Assembly: GCF_901933205.1 (NCBI RefSeq)
Contig: NC_044572.1
Span: 60,918,965 to 60,982,964 of the forward strand
Source of the DNA: Camarhynchus parvulus
Taxonomy: Eukaryota > Chordata > Aves > Passeriformes > Thraupidae
Reading direction: 5' to 3'
Length of the DNA stretch: 64,000 nucleotides
A program made the position numbers and the translations under genes. The notes under the pieces are model-generated. The model was given only the letters and a program-made list of their open reading frames with translations, did not search any database and was not told the DNA's origin. Of the stretch, positions 12,474 through 25,900 are shown piece by piece (the stretch's first letter is position 1; each line of letters starts with the position of its first letter).

Positions 12474-13514
12474 CTGTAAAGGAAGAAACACTTAACTGAG
12501 GACATGTAGAAGTCTTGCTCCCTTAAAAGCTAGTGTACATAGACATATAACCTTCAACTTTATCTACAGAAATTGAGACCTACAAGGATCTTGGGGGAAA
12601 GAAGATTTTAACCCCATTGCTTGGTAATGTGAAATGCATCTGGTGCTCAGCTGAGAGCACAGTAACAGAAGATATTGCAGCAAATACTGGATTAGGATTG
12701 TGACAGAAGAGTGAAAACATCTGGATCAACTCTTCCTTCAATCAAAATTAGAGGTAATCAGCACACCTTGTTATTTCTTGAATTCTGATTGCTTAATCCA
12801 TAAAATGCAAACCTTTTGAGACTCAGTCACTAGAAAATGTCAACTATTTAATGTTTTATAAGGTTGCTATTGAAGTAGAGCAGGGTATCTGAAAGAGGGG
12901 ACTGGCATGTCATATCACCTAGCAAATTTAACAAAATTGGCTTAAGAGCAAAAAATACATCTTTAGTCACAAGTTAATTTTTAACTCTGTATTCTAAAAC
13001 ATCAGCCAATGCCTTGCTTTAAAATGAAAAAAAAAATACTTAAGTTCACAAATGCAGAGGAAGTGAGTTCTCTTGTTATTTAATGCAAGGTCAACATTTG
13101 CTAACTGTTCCCCTTGGACTGAATATGCAGATCCCTTACACACATCTGGTTAAGGCAGCACAGCTGACAGAGACAGCCCAGAGACACAGAAGGATGCACA
13201 GGAGGGGGTGAAGTTAGGGGGCTTCAGTTGAAATTGTGCCACTACCACCGTTTTGGACATGGTGGGAACATACCATGAACACTTTCACCAATAGATACTG
13301 GAGCAGCCATCAAGGCCTGCACCCAGACTGAGCTTTGTGTACAGTGGCAATAATGATAAGCATCCATCCTCTGGAGAGAGGCAGAAATACATAGTGCTCA
13401 GTGCTCCCTCTTGACACAGATGAGACTGCTTCCACAATGCAGAGCTCACCCCACACTGCCAGTAACAATGATAAAGTGCAGAAAATATTGGAGAAAATTA
13501 AGAATTCCATACAA

Positions 13515-13622
13515 ATATTGGTGGTATCTAGCTTGGAACTGGCCCTGTTTCAAGGAGGGGAAGTAGATGAGACTTCTTCCAGAGGTCCCTTCCAATCTAA
13601 ATAATACTACAGTTCTTATACA
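13515..13622 (+). mobile_element. CR1 3' terminal fragment
   Basis: This short plus-strand relic matches the CR1 3' UTR as known from birds: a 'GGCCCTGTTTCAAGGAGGGG' segment, then AGTAGATGAGACTTCTTCC, then AGGTCCCTTCCAATCT and a decayed terminal 'ATACTACAGTTCTTATA' tail. It is heavily diverged and non-functional. The upstream stretch 13141-13514 is not clearly part of it. Confidence 0.7.
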
Positions 13623-14891
13623 GGCCACAGGCAAGGAAACAGCTGAGAGATTGTTTTAGGGGTGAATGGCATTAAGACAACTGTCACAAGCAAAGTTCAC
13701 ACTTGAGGGGTCTCCAAGATTGTCTCTAACCTAAAGAAATGGATGGAAGGTTTCCCTTCTCCTCATCCGGTCAAGACAATGCAGAACTGTGAATGCCAGT
13801 GCACGTAATCCAAATTACACTTATAAAGCATTCAAATAGCCAAAGAAAACTATAATTTCTTATTAGACACTACATCACCACAGAAAAAAAAAATAATGCT
13901 GTGATGATAGTGAGTGAAGAAACTTGATTTTGAATAACTGAAAGAAATAATTCCTGAAAGAAAAACTTCCTGAAACAATGAGTTGCACTGAAAAAGGAAA
14001 ATCTGTTGGCAAAAGACGCCAAAAAAGGGAAGCAGAGAATACTGTTCTTATTAATTTTATTAGGTGCAATATTAGACCATAGCTTATATCTACCACAACA
14101 GCCTTCAGACAAATTGTACATGGTAGTAAATACATTTTGTGATTTTTTTCCTCCCATACTTAATTTTTTTTTCCTTCAAGTATTGGCAATGAGCTTATAT
14201 TAATGCCTTGCCCTCCTTAGCATGTGTCTGGACATATAGGTAGCAGCACAGGAATTTATCATATATTATTAGAATCTTCTTTCACCTTTTCCTTATGAAA
14301 AATCCCCAGCAAAGAAACCAAATTCTATCAAATCCTTTTTGACTTCACAAATTCAGACTACATCATCCAAGCTGAGGTTAAAAGATGGCATTTGAACAAC
14401 AAATCAAAGCCACTATAAAACTGAGTATTTTCAAGGACTTGATCCAACAATCCTAAGTGGGAAGCACAGTCTGGATGTTGTGCAGAAGAGCAGAAATCCC
14501 CAGAGCTGACGGCTCAGCACCCTCAGTCACTGCTGGTTTCCCAAGACTGACAAACATCAAGATACGAACTTCTGCTTGATATCAAGTAACAATAAAATTC
14601 CTTAAGGACTGAGTGAAGAGAGCAGCACCATACCCTGCAACATGATTTTGTTCATACCACAAATATCTTGTGCAGCAGTAGAAAGCTCATGGAAGAAAGA
14701 GTACATTACTTTATAAACCAATGCCACCTAACATCAGCTGCCATTTCTCAGAACATGAACAGAACATTCATTACATTTGAAAAAACCATTATAATGAAGT
14801 TATTTTATCCATTTTAACGACACTATTGGCAACAGTCAAAGCACTTATTACCAATGGTAGTAGTAATACCATCCTTTATAAAGGCCTGGTT

Positions 14892-14905
14892 GTTTCTATA
14901 GCAAC
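14892..14905. promoter_or_regulatory. RFX X-box-like motif
   Basis: GTTTCTATAGCAAC (complement GTTGCTATAGAAAC) fits the imperfect palindrome bound by RFX factors: two half sites around AT. It lies in a stretch (14771-15000) that reads like conserved non-coding sequence. It may act as a distal element, but no promoter is nearby. Confidence 0.35.
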
Positions 14906-17900
14906 ATGAATTATAAGGTCCAATCAAGCTAGATACAATAAAATATGCTCTTTTTCTCCATAACACCAGTTGTCATTCAGTTAAAAGGAAATTACATATT
15001 TTAAAAATTCATAAACTCTACAAATGTCTGAACTCCATTTGCTGATAAGGTGTTAATTATCTTAGTAATTAGATTTCTTCCTGGATGGAATTATTACACA
15101 CAAAGAAAAGCCTGGGTACAAAAAGAGAATAAGGACCATGGTGTATTCAGCAACAGCAATTAATTACAGTTCAACCCAGTTTAACTGCCTAAAATATGAC
15201 ATTGCACAGTGCATTTTTATATCACTGCTGATTATATTGTTTAACAAGCAGTTTAAAAAGAGGAGAAAAGCATGAGATTTCACTCAAAGTCCAAAATGAC
15301 AAAAATCAAGCTCTTAAAGACTTTTCAAAACAGTGATGAACAAAAATATGCACAATTAGCTCCACATGTGAAACATAATTTCTTAATGAAAAAAGAGGGG
15401 AAAAAGATATCATTATGGAAAAATATAGAACACATACACGCTTGAAAATTAAAGTGACCTTTTCTCTGACAGCCTGAAAGAAAGTAGCACAAAACTCTTT
15501 ATTACTTTGATTCAGATGATGCTTAAGAATTGCTCCATCTATGAAATATAATCCAAAATCACAAAAAACAAGTTCTTGTGCATCAGCCAATACTATTATT
15601 ATTTTACACCAAATGCTGCTTATCTATTCTGAAGCAAACAAAGAAAACACTGCTGAACATCCCCTGCAACATTTATTACATATACTCATTTACAGTTAGC
15701 CTAACTACTCAGTTTCCACAAATGGTTTTTAGGGTGTAGGAGGGAAGTTCTACAACATGTTGACTATCAATTGATATGCTTTACAATAAAACCGTGGAAT
15801 TTCAGAACAAGATGAATTAGAGGAATTATTAAAGCCATCTATAAGATAAAACAGCCCCAATATTTATTTTCTCCCCTATGTCCCTCTACATCTATAAACC
15901 CCTTCCCTCTACTCAAGCAGACTGATGTTTTGCCATTCTGAACTAGACCAGACATGCAAACCCCATCATCCTGGGCAATTCTGAATACCCAAAAAAGAAG
16001 CAAATACTTCACCTTACAGTGAAGACACATCTGTTTTAGTGTGATGCTGTAAGGGCCAACACACCCATGAGCAAGTGCTGACAGCACAGGTATCCAAACC
16101 TCACAGAAAGGAAGAACAAGATGTCTTTGAAAGAATACAGAAGAAAAGCAACATCTTGCCCACTACCTAAAGAGGAACCAAGTCAACCTCTGGGGTCAGA
16201 GAAAAAAATCAGACCCAAGGAAATGACTGATGCCTAGAAGTCAAGTCATGGACAAGTGACTTAGAAAGAAGATAAAAGGGATAAAAGCTGACAAAAATAA
16301 AACAGTAAGACCACCCCCCAACCCATCCCACCCCCATTTTCAAAGAGCAGTATTTCTAAGAAAAGCAGCAGCAAAATTGTGAAAATGTCTAGGATTCACT
16401 TGTTACATGGACCATTTCATGTGGTTTTAGCTACAGAAAACATTTCCTTTAGCAACAATCATTACAAACCAAATCCACATTCCAGGAAGAAATTATGTAA
16501 AAGAGCTAAAATTATCACCTTCACCTACTCACATGACCACTTGAAATTCTTTTGCATGATCACATAATCTTCCCACTTCCATTTCAGCAATTAACACTTA
16601 AATCCAGAAATTATTTAAAGCCACCAACTTGCTCTTAAGCAAGACCAGCTACCTCTACCCCTTACAGTTTAACAAAATACTGGATTTTGGATTAAAAATA
16701 ATGGATTAAAATAAATAGCAATATTAATAAAAATAAAATACTATATAGTCTTACAGAACGGTATGAGAACACCCTGTGCAATCTACAGTAAATAAAGTAA
16801 AACCAAAAATTGTGATGACATAGCAACTTCTTGATTCATCAATTAGAAATTTGCATTGAAAAAAATGTTAGGAAAAAAACTGAATTTGTATGAAAATAAA
16901 ACCAGTCTACTCTGAAATGTTATTTCAGCATCATACATTATTTCATATTTTAGAATGCTTCTGCAATATAAGCCTATTCAGAGAACATGAAATGGGGTTA
17001 ATGGACAAAATAATTTGAAGGTATCTGAGTTGGTCTTTCAAGTGTATTTACAGAGCCTAACAGGCATCTCAATGTGCCATTTTGTGTTGGAGCTGAAGGA
17101 TGTGTTTGCATATTCCCAGTGACCACACACAGTCTTCCAGAAGCCCTTTTCACCCCCTCTTTCTCTTTTCTCCATCAGGCCTAGTCTTGTGGGATTTCTG
17201 ACTTCAACTTAAATGGCTCACTGAGGAGTCACACCAACTGGAGCTAGCACAAGAGAAACAGACTGCTCAGCTGGAAGCACCGTCTAGGAACAACAGGAAA
17301 CTTCACCCCGCTTCTCTCTTGGCTATATGGAGATTAACCTGAGGATTAAGCCATGGAAAAATCCCCACACTTCGAGAAAGGAATTCAGCCTGTTTCTGTT
17401 CTGAAATCCTCCAGCACTTCTCTCTCTCTCTCCATGGACTATGAATGCAGCACAGGACAATATACTCCTAAGTTAAGTGTCTGGAGTTGGGGAACTAAAC
17501 CTGAACATAATTTATGCATTTCTTCATCCTCTCCCATTTATGATTTACACTAAATTACACAATGGATGAACAGACATCTAATAAATGGATATCCACTGAA
17601 AATGTTTTTCTTAGTAATCTTTTCCATATGTGTTTAAAAGTAGTCCAGGATGTGTGAGTTCAGAACCTCTGTGTCAGAAAAACAAGTTCTTTTGAATCCT
17701 CATATCAATTGTTGAACTGATTTACACATGGATTAAAACTGGAAAGTACCTTGGTTTAATGACAACAGGTATGCCATAAACACTTCTGTGTAAAGTCTCC
17801 TAAATGATGACATACTGAGCCTTATGGCCAGATATAAACTATACTTTGGTAAGACACCTTATTAAAATGCAGCTCTATATATATATCAAGAACATTAATA

Positions 17901-19183
17901 TTTAAGACAATTTATATAGGAATTATATAGGATATAAGAAACTACCTTATTTCAAATATTTCAATATGTTCTGTATTACTGTGTAAGATAATTCCAGGTT
18001 GTCTCACAAATCAGTTCTGCTTCACCTCAGTTTGGCTGAATTAAAGGAAAAAAGGTAACTATGTTGATACTTTATGTAAAAGTATTTAGTGGCTTCATTT
18101 ATAAACCAACTCACTTTTTACTCAACTATTGAGACAACAAATACTATCAGATATTTAAGTAAGTCTATTTTGTAGACATGTGTAAAAAGCATAATTTTAA
18201 TTCTTTTTTAAAAACCTATTTTCACAGCTTCGATCATATCCCTCTGAAATTGATGCCCAAGACACAACAGACAGAAAAAAAATGTAATGCCATATTGTTT
18301 ATATGCTTGCTTTGATTAAAAAACAATAAAACAGATAAATGAAAGCCAGACAGGACCACAGAGAAAACCTCAGCATATTTTTTCAGAGTATTCTTGCAAA
18401 TTTCCCTGAATGAAGGTATGTACACCTGGGAGAAGAGCGGCAAGGCCATTAAATCCTACCAGTTAACTTGGAGGTGGTTCATAGTGAAACACTTCAAATT
18501 TCACAGGTAGCAGAAACTACACAGTAAGTTCAGCCTTACAGCTAAAGAGTCAGGTGATATATCCTGTTTTTTCCATTCCACACCTTACATAGCACTCAAA
18601 GCTGCTCCTCCTGGTGATTCCATAGGGAACACGTTACACCTGAGCTTTGTGATCTTCAGCAGCGTCCAACAGATTTACAAATGCAGCTTAATATGCTGGG
18701 CTTGAATTTGGAGTCGTTCGTGGTTTTGATGTAAGTCACCTTAAACAGGTTGTAGAATTGTATCTGTGATTAAGAAGCACAATCCAACAGCTCTCAGAGT
18801 TTAACTGAGAGTGAGAACAGGTATTTTTTAATGACTGTTCTTTTCCCAACCCACCTCCTGCCCCCAGAAGAGCTGTTTCAGAAACTAGGCTGAATGACAC
18901 CTGGAGGCAGCAAGCAGACCTGATTTCCACAATTCAGCTTGAGAAGGTATAGGTGTGGAGGACTTTGTGTGAGTAGGCACTGGGCTGTCCTTGTTACCAG
19001 GCAATAGTGACCTAGATAAAAAGTATATCTCATAATTAGCATGGCTCACTGCCTGAGGATGAAAGAGTACACATGGTTTTACTCTCTTCAAACAATTATC
19101 CTGAAGGTTGCCAGAGTTCCTACTAGATGCAGCCCAAATGGTTTAGGAGAAGCATTATAATACTTCTCATTATCAATTTCCCT

Positions 19184-19226
19184 TAAAAAAAACCAACCCC
19201 AAAAAACCCAAACCAAAAACCAAACA
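19184..19226 (+). repeat. C/A low-complexity tract
   Basis: This is a run of A blocks separated by CC, CCC and CCCC, of the same flavour as the tract at 57920-58067. There is no recognisable element around it. Confidence 0.8.
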
Positions 19227-20130
19227 GTTAAGGCTTGGACCAACTTAATTCAACTATAAGGTGTTCTACTCTCCCCATAAACAATAAACATTTTATAGAA
19301 CTTCATTACAGATTTATAACTTCAGATCATTATTGTTTTATGATTAAAAAATGAGCGACTTAAGACAAAAAGCTCAACATCCTTAAACTTCATTTCCATT
19401 CAATCTCTAATAAATACCATCTGCTGTGTACTTTAGGGATATAATACCCGTCAAAAACTCAGCCGTATTATGAGAACCGGCACCAAGTTGATCTGAAATG
19501 CATATTTGAACAGATGTGTTTAAATTACATCTCTCCGTCTATCCACACACATAAATTCAGAATAAGCATGTGTTGATTTAAAATGCATAAAAAAGGGATT
19601 TGGAGATGCATCAAAAGTGAACAGCATCTCAATGGATCAAGGCTCGCATTACTAAAGGTCATCCCTAAAAATAAAGTTTAAATTTATTAAGGGTTGCACC
19701 AGGGAACTGTTCTTGGGAGCTGACTTAATGTTTGCTGCTCTAAAGCAGCCATTGAAATTACACTAATTTTCTATGACCCTTCACAGTTTAACATCAGAGC
19801 TGTCAGGCATGGTCAGAAATAATAGGATCTCAGCCATGAGTAGCAGAGAATACGATATACTTTTTCTCAGTCTGACACAATGCTTATCACCAATACTAAA
19901 CGTCTTGGGCTCTGAGGACCCATCCACATCTGTTTCAGTGACAGTCATTTAGCTCTTCACTCTGACACAGAAATCAGGCATATAAAACAAAATGATTAGC
20001 ATGCCTTTTTGGAATGATGAAACCAAATTAAAAAATTGCAAGCAGGGCTCCATTAACAAATGCTAATTTAAAAAAATATTTCAGAACATGTATTTTCACC
20101 AGTTTATAATCTACAGTCCTGCAATGTTTC

Positions 20131-20690
20131 AGGGATCTTGAAGATAAGACATACTGGTCCAGAGGTCCATCTAAGCCAGCAATCTAGTCCTAGCAATGGG
20201 CATCAGAAGTAGCCCAGGGAAGCAATTCGGATGTTGAGCCCCCTCAGTATCCCTTCATCTTTCAAACTGGTTTTTATCAGAAAGATATTTCTGTAACCAG
20301 CAGCTTCTAATGAATTTCTTTTCTGTTAACTTGTCAACAAGTCTCTCCTTGAATCTACACCCCTCCATAGCAAAAACACTTGAAACAAAAAAATCTCTGG
20401 TGAGCCTTCCATGTGCTAACATCCATTTGATGTTCCCTAATTGTTATGCTGGGAGAGACCAGTAACAACTCCATTCACCTTCTCAGTGCTCTTCATGATT
20501 TTACTGACCTCTGTTCTAGTCTGTCTCAATTAGCATTTTCCAGACTGAAGAGTCCTTGATTTTCTTTGTGTGAAGATCTGCCATACCGCTAATAATCTCT
20601 GTTAGTCTTTACAGTAACATTGCTCATTGTAACCTATCCTTTTTAAGAGGGGCACTTACAGCATGTAACAATACAAGCACAAAAACATAA
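20131..20690 (-). mobile_element. Ancient CR1/L3-like LINE 3' end
   Basis: Read on the minus strand this is the C-terminal end of a CR1-group reverse transcriptase followed by the 3' UTR. The complement of 20480-20505 gives an ATCATGAAGAGCAC segment in the place of the conserved (E)VYKIMNGVEKV region. The complement of about 20538-20555 matches the FSLEKR region. The low-coordinate end (GGTCCAGAGGTCCATCTA at about 20157-20174) matches the UTR shared by turtle, crocodile and bird copies of this family. It is full of substitutions and indels, older than the copy at 2172-2936. Boundaries are approximate. Confidence 0.75.
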
Positions 20691-22393
20691 AAATCTCTTA
20701 AAATAGTTCTAGAATTTAGATAAATGTTCTGCTTTTAATAGTTTACTTTCAGGTTTGGGTTAATTTGGTTTCTAGTAAGCAGATAGCAAAAAGTAATGGA
20801 CCTTACACAAGGTAAGGGACAAGAGAGAAATAAGTTTTAGAAAATAAATAAACTAGAAGTGAAAACAAAAAGAAGGCCAAGCACATTTCAAAGACAGGAC
20901 AAAGTCAGCACTTTGGTAAAGGGAAACTGAAGATGTTGTCAAAGGAGGAGTAGTAGTATGACAAGTTGGAAGACTTTAACAGAGAATGTAAGATTTCTGT
21001 CTGAAGCAAAACAAAGAACCAATCAAGATAAAAAAAATGAGGAAATAAAATTGTCAATGAGACAGATGTTTTATTCCAAGGTGTTGGTTCAAGATTATTT
21101 ACATTAATAACTTTTGTACCACAGGGAAAGAGCAGAGAATGGCAAGACGTGCATTACAACAAAGAAGATTTTGAAAAAAACATGCACAGTTTGAAAGAGT
21201 TCGCCCCAAACATCTAATAGATTTAAAAGAGACACAATTCTTTCATATCACAACCTATACAAAAAAATTGACTGGATCTTTTTTCTGTCTTACAACTTTG
21301 TGAGAAATCATCACACAAAAAGTTCTCCAGTTACAAACATCAACATGGAAAGGATCAACACTGAAGGAAACAGCAGTTAAAAACATAGGCATGATGTGCA
21401 CTAAATTTAATGTAACCTCCATTCCATTTTCAAAGTACCTAAAGAAACAGAACTCTTCCCACACCAGTTGATCACCCAAAACACAGGAGCTTATTTGCTA
21501 CATCCTTATCAACACAGTACTTGCAGAATGTGTTGTTATAATTAAACCTGAGAGTCACAGTTTTAACAGAGCAGCAGGCAGGTTGTCTGGGGCAAGGCTT
21601 TAGCAGCCATAAGGAGTTTTCCTGAATATTAGCTAGAGGCATTTAAATCACAGTTCATGTACTCTAAATAAACAATGCTATAATTTTACACCAGACAGTT
21701 TTTGATGTACATTCCTATACATTCTGAAATGTTAATTTTTCAGAGCCAGCATCTCTCAAGTATCAAGTATCTGGTAGGTCAAAACCCTTTACTGTCACCT
21801 CTCTACAACTTTATTTTTTCCTCTTAGAAAGCAATGTATATACAGGAAAGGGGTTGCACAGGGAACTACTACTCCTATCAGCAGCACAAAAAGCAAATTT
21901 GAATAATGATAAAAAATTTCTCAAAGTGTAGTATTTGACTCAAAATTCCAATAACATCCTCCCTACTCCACAAAGATTGAAAGCTGCTATCATGTAACTT
22001 CAAAGTTTTTCATTTTTATTTCATGATCCACTGGCAAATGTGACTATATGGTCTTAACACTTCAGACCAAAGTGTGACACGATGATTGGGATGTACTCAG
22101 AACACATCACCTATATAGCTTCAGAATTATATTTTCAGAGGTAACACTTCACACTCACGAGCAATGCTATTTCCTTATTAAGCCAAAACCCATGAGCTTA
22201 ACTTCAAAGAAATCCTGTGTGCTTTACTAATTAAAGTGTGATAAGATAAAGTTAATTATATTTCAATATAATCATACTTCAATCAGCATAATGCAATATA
22301 ACTTGGATCACTGGGAAACAGAGAATTTACCTTGCAAGAATAAATTTAAAGAAATTATGAAGTAAATATTTCAAAGGGCATGTATAAAGAATT

Positions 22394-22410
22394 ATTCATT
22401 CATTCATTCA
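22394..22410 (+). repeat. (ATTC)4 microsatellite
   Basis: There are four ATTC units plus one base, in AT-rich intron. Confidence 0.9.
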
Positions 22411-22880
22411 AAAATATAATTGAAACAATCTTCAGAAATAACTGGGCATGACTGTTAAGGTAATGGGCATCACTGGAGTGGTAGTACACAACAAACACCA
22501 TCTGCAGATCACTGTCTCATCCCATTCATGACATTCTCTGATAACAATCTGAATTTAAAGAAATCACACCAGAAATAACATCCATCTTTAAGAGCAAGAA
22601 TAATTCACTTGGCTAACTCGAAGGTAGCAGAATGACTGTGAGAAGTATCTGTTCTGTTCTCAGGTATACCCAAACAGCAGATGAGTTCAGAACACAAGAG
22701 ATTATATGGGATTGGTCCATAAAAATAAAATGTTATTTTATGTATCAGTTACTAAGACACAATTGAAAGCCAAATATTATGGCTTCTCTTCCAAGTGGAG
22801 AAATGGGCTTAGTCTGCTATGTTGCTTGAGGACACTAGGCAGAAAAAGCAAAATCACCAGGAAATCAGCTCTAAAACAGT

Positions 22881-22953
22881 TAACAGTTCCTAGTTAACCT
22901 CTCAGTTAACAGTTCCTGAACAGTTTTCTAACAGTACCTAGTTAATCTCTCAG
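22881..22953 (+). repeat. Local imperfect repeat, 48-bp spacing
   Basis: The segment TAACAGTTCCTAGTTAACCT(CTCAG) at 22881-22905 recurs with two changes at 22929-22953, and a half-unit TTAACAGTTCCTGAACAG lies between. It looks like a small local duplication. No function is apparent. Confidence 0.85.
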
Positions 22954-25900
22954 AAGAATGGCCTCAACCAGCCAGGTTCTTACACACTTCATCTTTGTAA
23001 TGTTTTGGTAGCAGCTACTTTGTTTACAATTGCCAGTAATTTAAGAACATTTCTTTGTAAAAGACAGAATCAGTTTGGAATATTGGGGTCAACTGAAGTA
23101 ATTAATGCATGCATTCCTTCAAAATTTTGAAGGACATTCAGATTCATATATTCACACCAAGCAACACACAGGGGACATCAGAGACAAAATCAGGAGAAGA
23201 AAAGATGGTATTTTAAATGTAGACTGTTAGCTTGCCAATGACAAAGTTAAAACAATACAAAATCAACGGACACTGTTGCCTCAGGGAAGCTCTTATCCAT
23301 TTCTCTCTGTTCAGTTCAGCAAACTACTTCACTTTCAGTGTGTCACCAAGTTGCAGATACCTTAATACTGACAATTAGGATAGTTTACCATATCATTATT
23401 AGTGTTTGTTGTCACAGTCAAAAGCTTTAAATAAAATAAAGGACTGAACATGTAGATGTTCAGGTGCCTTTTTTTTGAGGACTCCGACAGGCTGTGCACA
23501 GCCACAAATCTTAATCCATTCAAGCAATCCATTCACTTTGCTGCCTAAGGGTGGGGTTACTAAGTGGGAAATTTTAAAGAGTTTCAGAAAAACATAAAAG
23601 GAATAGTGCATGTCAATATGAGAAGAGGTATTACTGAGTAATAATAGCAAAGCTAATAAGGAAGTTCAAATAAAATCCAGAACTTTAGAAAAGATAATGA
23701 AACCCCAACTATTCAAACAAAAGGCTGGAAAGTGGTCAACTGAAATATTTTGGGCTTGCATTTGTCAGACATTCTCTGTTATGCTGAGGGGTACACACTA
23801 TGTAAATGCGCTTCTACATTGTAAAGTAGTAAAACAGGCAGAAAATGAAGCTCTCATGGTTAACAAACTCATGCTTAGAAGAAATAATTAAGGCAACTTG
23901 ATGTTGTGAGCAGTTGCCTGATTTGACCTGCCAGTGACTGAAAGTTAAAAGAGAATTAGCACAAAACTAAAATATGCTGTTATCACTGAAGAATCATCAA
24001 AGACAAAATTAAAAGTATGTTTTATGAAGAATTCAAAGATATGACAGCATACCAATTATGGCAACTAAAGGTCTTTGGCATCATTGAACCATTAACATTA
24101 GATAGGTAATGTATGAAAATTGTATTTAGGGAATAAGGTTTCAGTAAATTTAATAGCAGTAGAAGACGAATAAAGATGTAACTGAGATGAGTAACTTCTT
24201 TCTCACATATGAATACATGTAATTAGGTAAGAGACGGGATCAGTACCAACTGGGTTTAGCAATGTGATTCAAAGCACAGGAGTAATATTTAAATATTAAG
24301 GGAAACAGATTTTTTTCTGTCTTGACGTGGTAAGACAGAAAGGCCTGGCACGTGAAGTCCCAGAACCCAAAGCGAGTCTATGAAGATCCAACCATTAGTA
24401 AATTAGGCAGGACACTTACCATTAAAAACTAAATAAGAATCAGGATGGAACAAGGCAACTGCTCAGGAACTAGCATCAGTCCCCAAAGAGTTGGTAAAAG
24501 TTAAAAAAGCAATACTTTAGAAAGAAATGGAAGAGAACGGAAAACCTTCAGAAGCATCATTATGAAAGGACATCAATGATGTCATCAGATGGGAATATTA
24601 AATCTTATAGTTCTGATAAAGGAAAAAAATTGAAAACTTTTGTCACTAAAGAGATGAGTATAGGAACAAAGAGAGAGATCTTGATAGCAAGACTGACAGT
24701 GGTGAAAAAAAAAAATGCTTTTCCTGAGGTTCCCAACATTCTAGTCAGAAAATCATATTACAATTTGCAGGGGGAGAGACCTCCCCAAAAGCCAACAAAT
24801 TTCTGTAGCAGGCTAAAACTGCAGAATTAAATCAAATCAATACAGAGAGAACTGAAAAAATGTCTCAAATTAATGAAATAAGGTGGTTAAAACTACTCAA
24901 TTTTGCAAGCTGAACACAAGTTTGAATGTAATCATTACCATGAGCTCCTTCTGCTAAAGCCCACTTCAATGTAATGAATAATTTTATAAAATACTCAAAG
25001 TACAATACAGAGGGAGTAGAATATACAAATGGAATCGAATCAATTCAGTGAAAACAGCAGTGTGTGCATTCAGACCGTATCACTGAAACCAATTTTACCA
25101 AATCACACAATGTTCCACAATAGCCTTTGGGCATCAGTTAAAGAACCTGGAAAACCTGTCAAATGCCTGCCAGGCACAACAGTGCCCTTTTGGCTCTGTA
25201 ATACCAGCACAAAATATGAAGAATTCTTAGGCAGCAAGATCCACAAGGCTGGTGCAAAAAAATAAATTCCCAAGCTGAAATCCAATGTCTGGGTGTAACG
25301 TGTTGGGCCTAACACAGACACTGGCTTTTCAACCTTGAGAAAAACAGAAGGCATGGTATAAAAGGAAGTCTGAAGGAAGTGGCAAATTAGGATCATTAAG
25401 GATGAGTCAGGTTGTATCTCAACAATTTAAACTCATTTATTAAGGAGAGAATATTGAGCAACTGATACAAAACTACCATCTATGTAACAACATTCTGAAA
25501 ATCCTTATTCTATGTGGGTGGGAATTTCAGACATGTTTGAAGTAGGTAGAAAAACATGGAATAACTTCAGAAATTATTTATTGATTTAACCTTTGAGTCC
25601 ATTAATGAAAAATATTTCATCCTCTGGGATCTACTGCAAGTCTTTATAATTCACAACACCTCCTTTCCTTCTGTTTCAGTGGCAGCGTTGAAGTTCCAGG
25701 AATTTCAGTAGGTTGGCTTTTCTTATCAGCTGAGTAGAAGACATAGTAGTTAGCATTTCTCTAAAGGTTTTTATAGGGTTTTACCTTATCAGGAAAAAAA
25801 ATTTGAAAATATTCATTACATTTTTTACAGTTCTCATTTTCTTGTATTTTTCTTCTAGAACATACCCCATTTTTCAGCCTAATAGGTTTAAATGTTAGTA

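Noticed and set aside
12236..12499. 87-codon plus-strand open frame across the CDKAL1 exon
   Set aside because: It is the antisense shadow of the real exon at 12293-12473.
12266..12505. Minus-strand frame beginning MSSVKCFF and ending in VRCIFRWL as a short independent protein
   Set aside because: The Met lies in intron before the ACAG acceptor and the last eight residues come from read-through past the GTAAGA donor; only 12293-12473 is exon.
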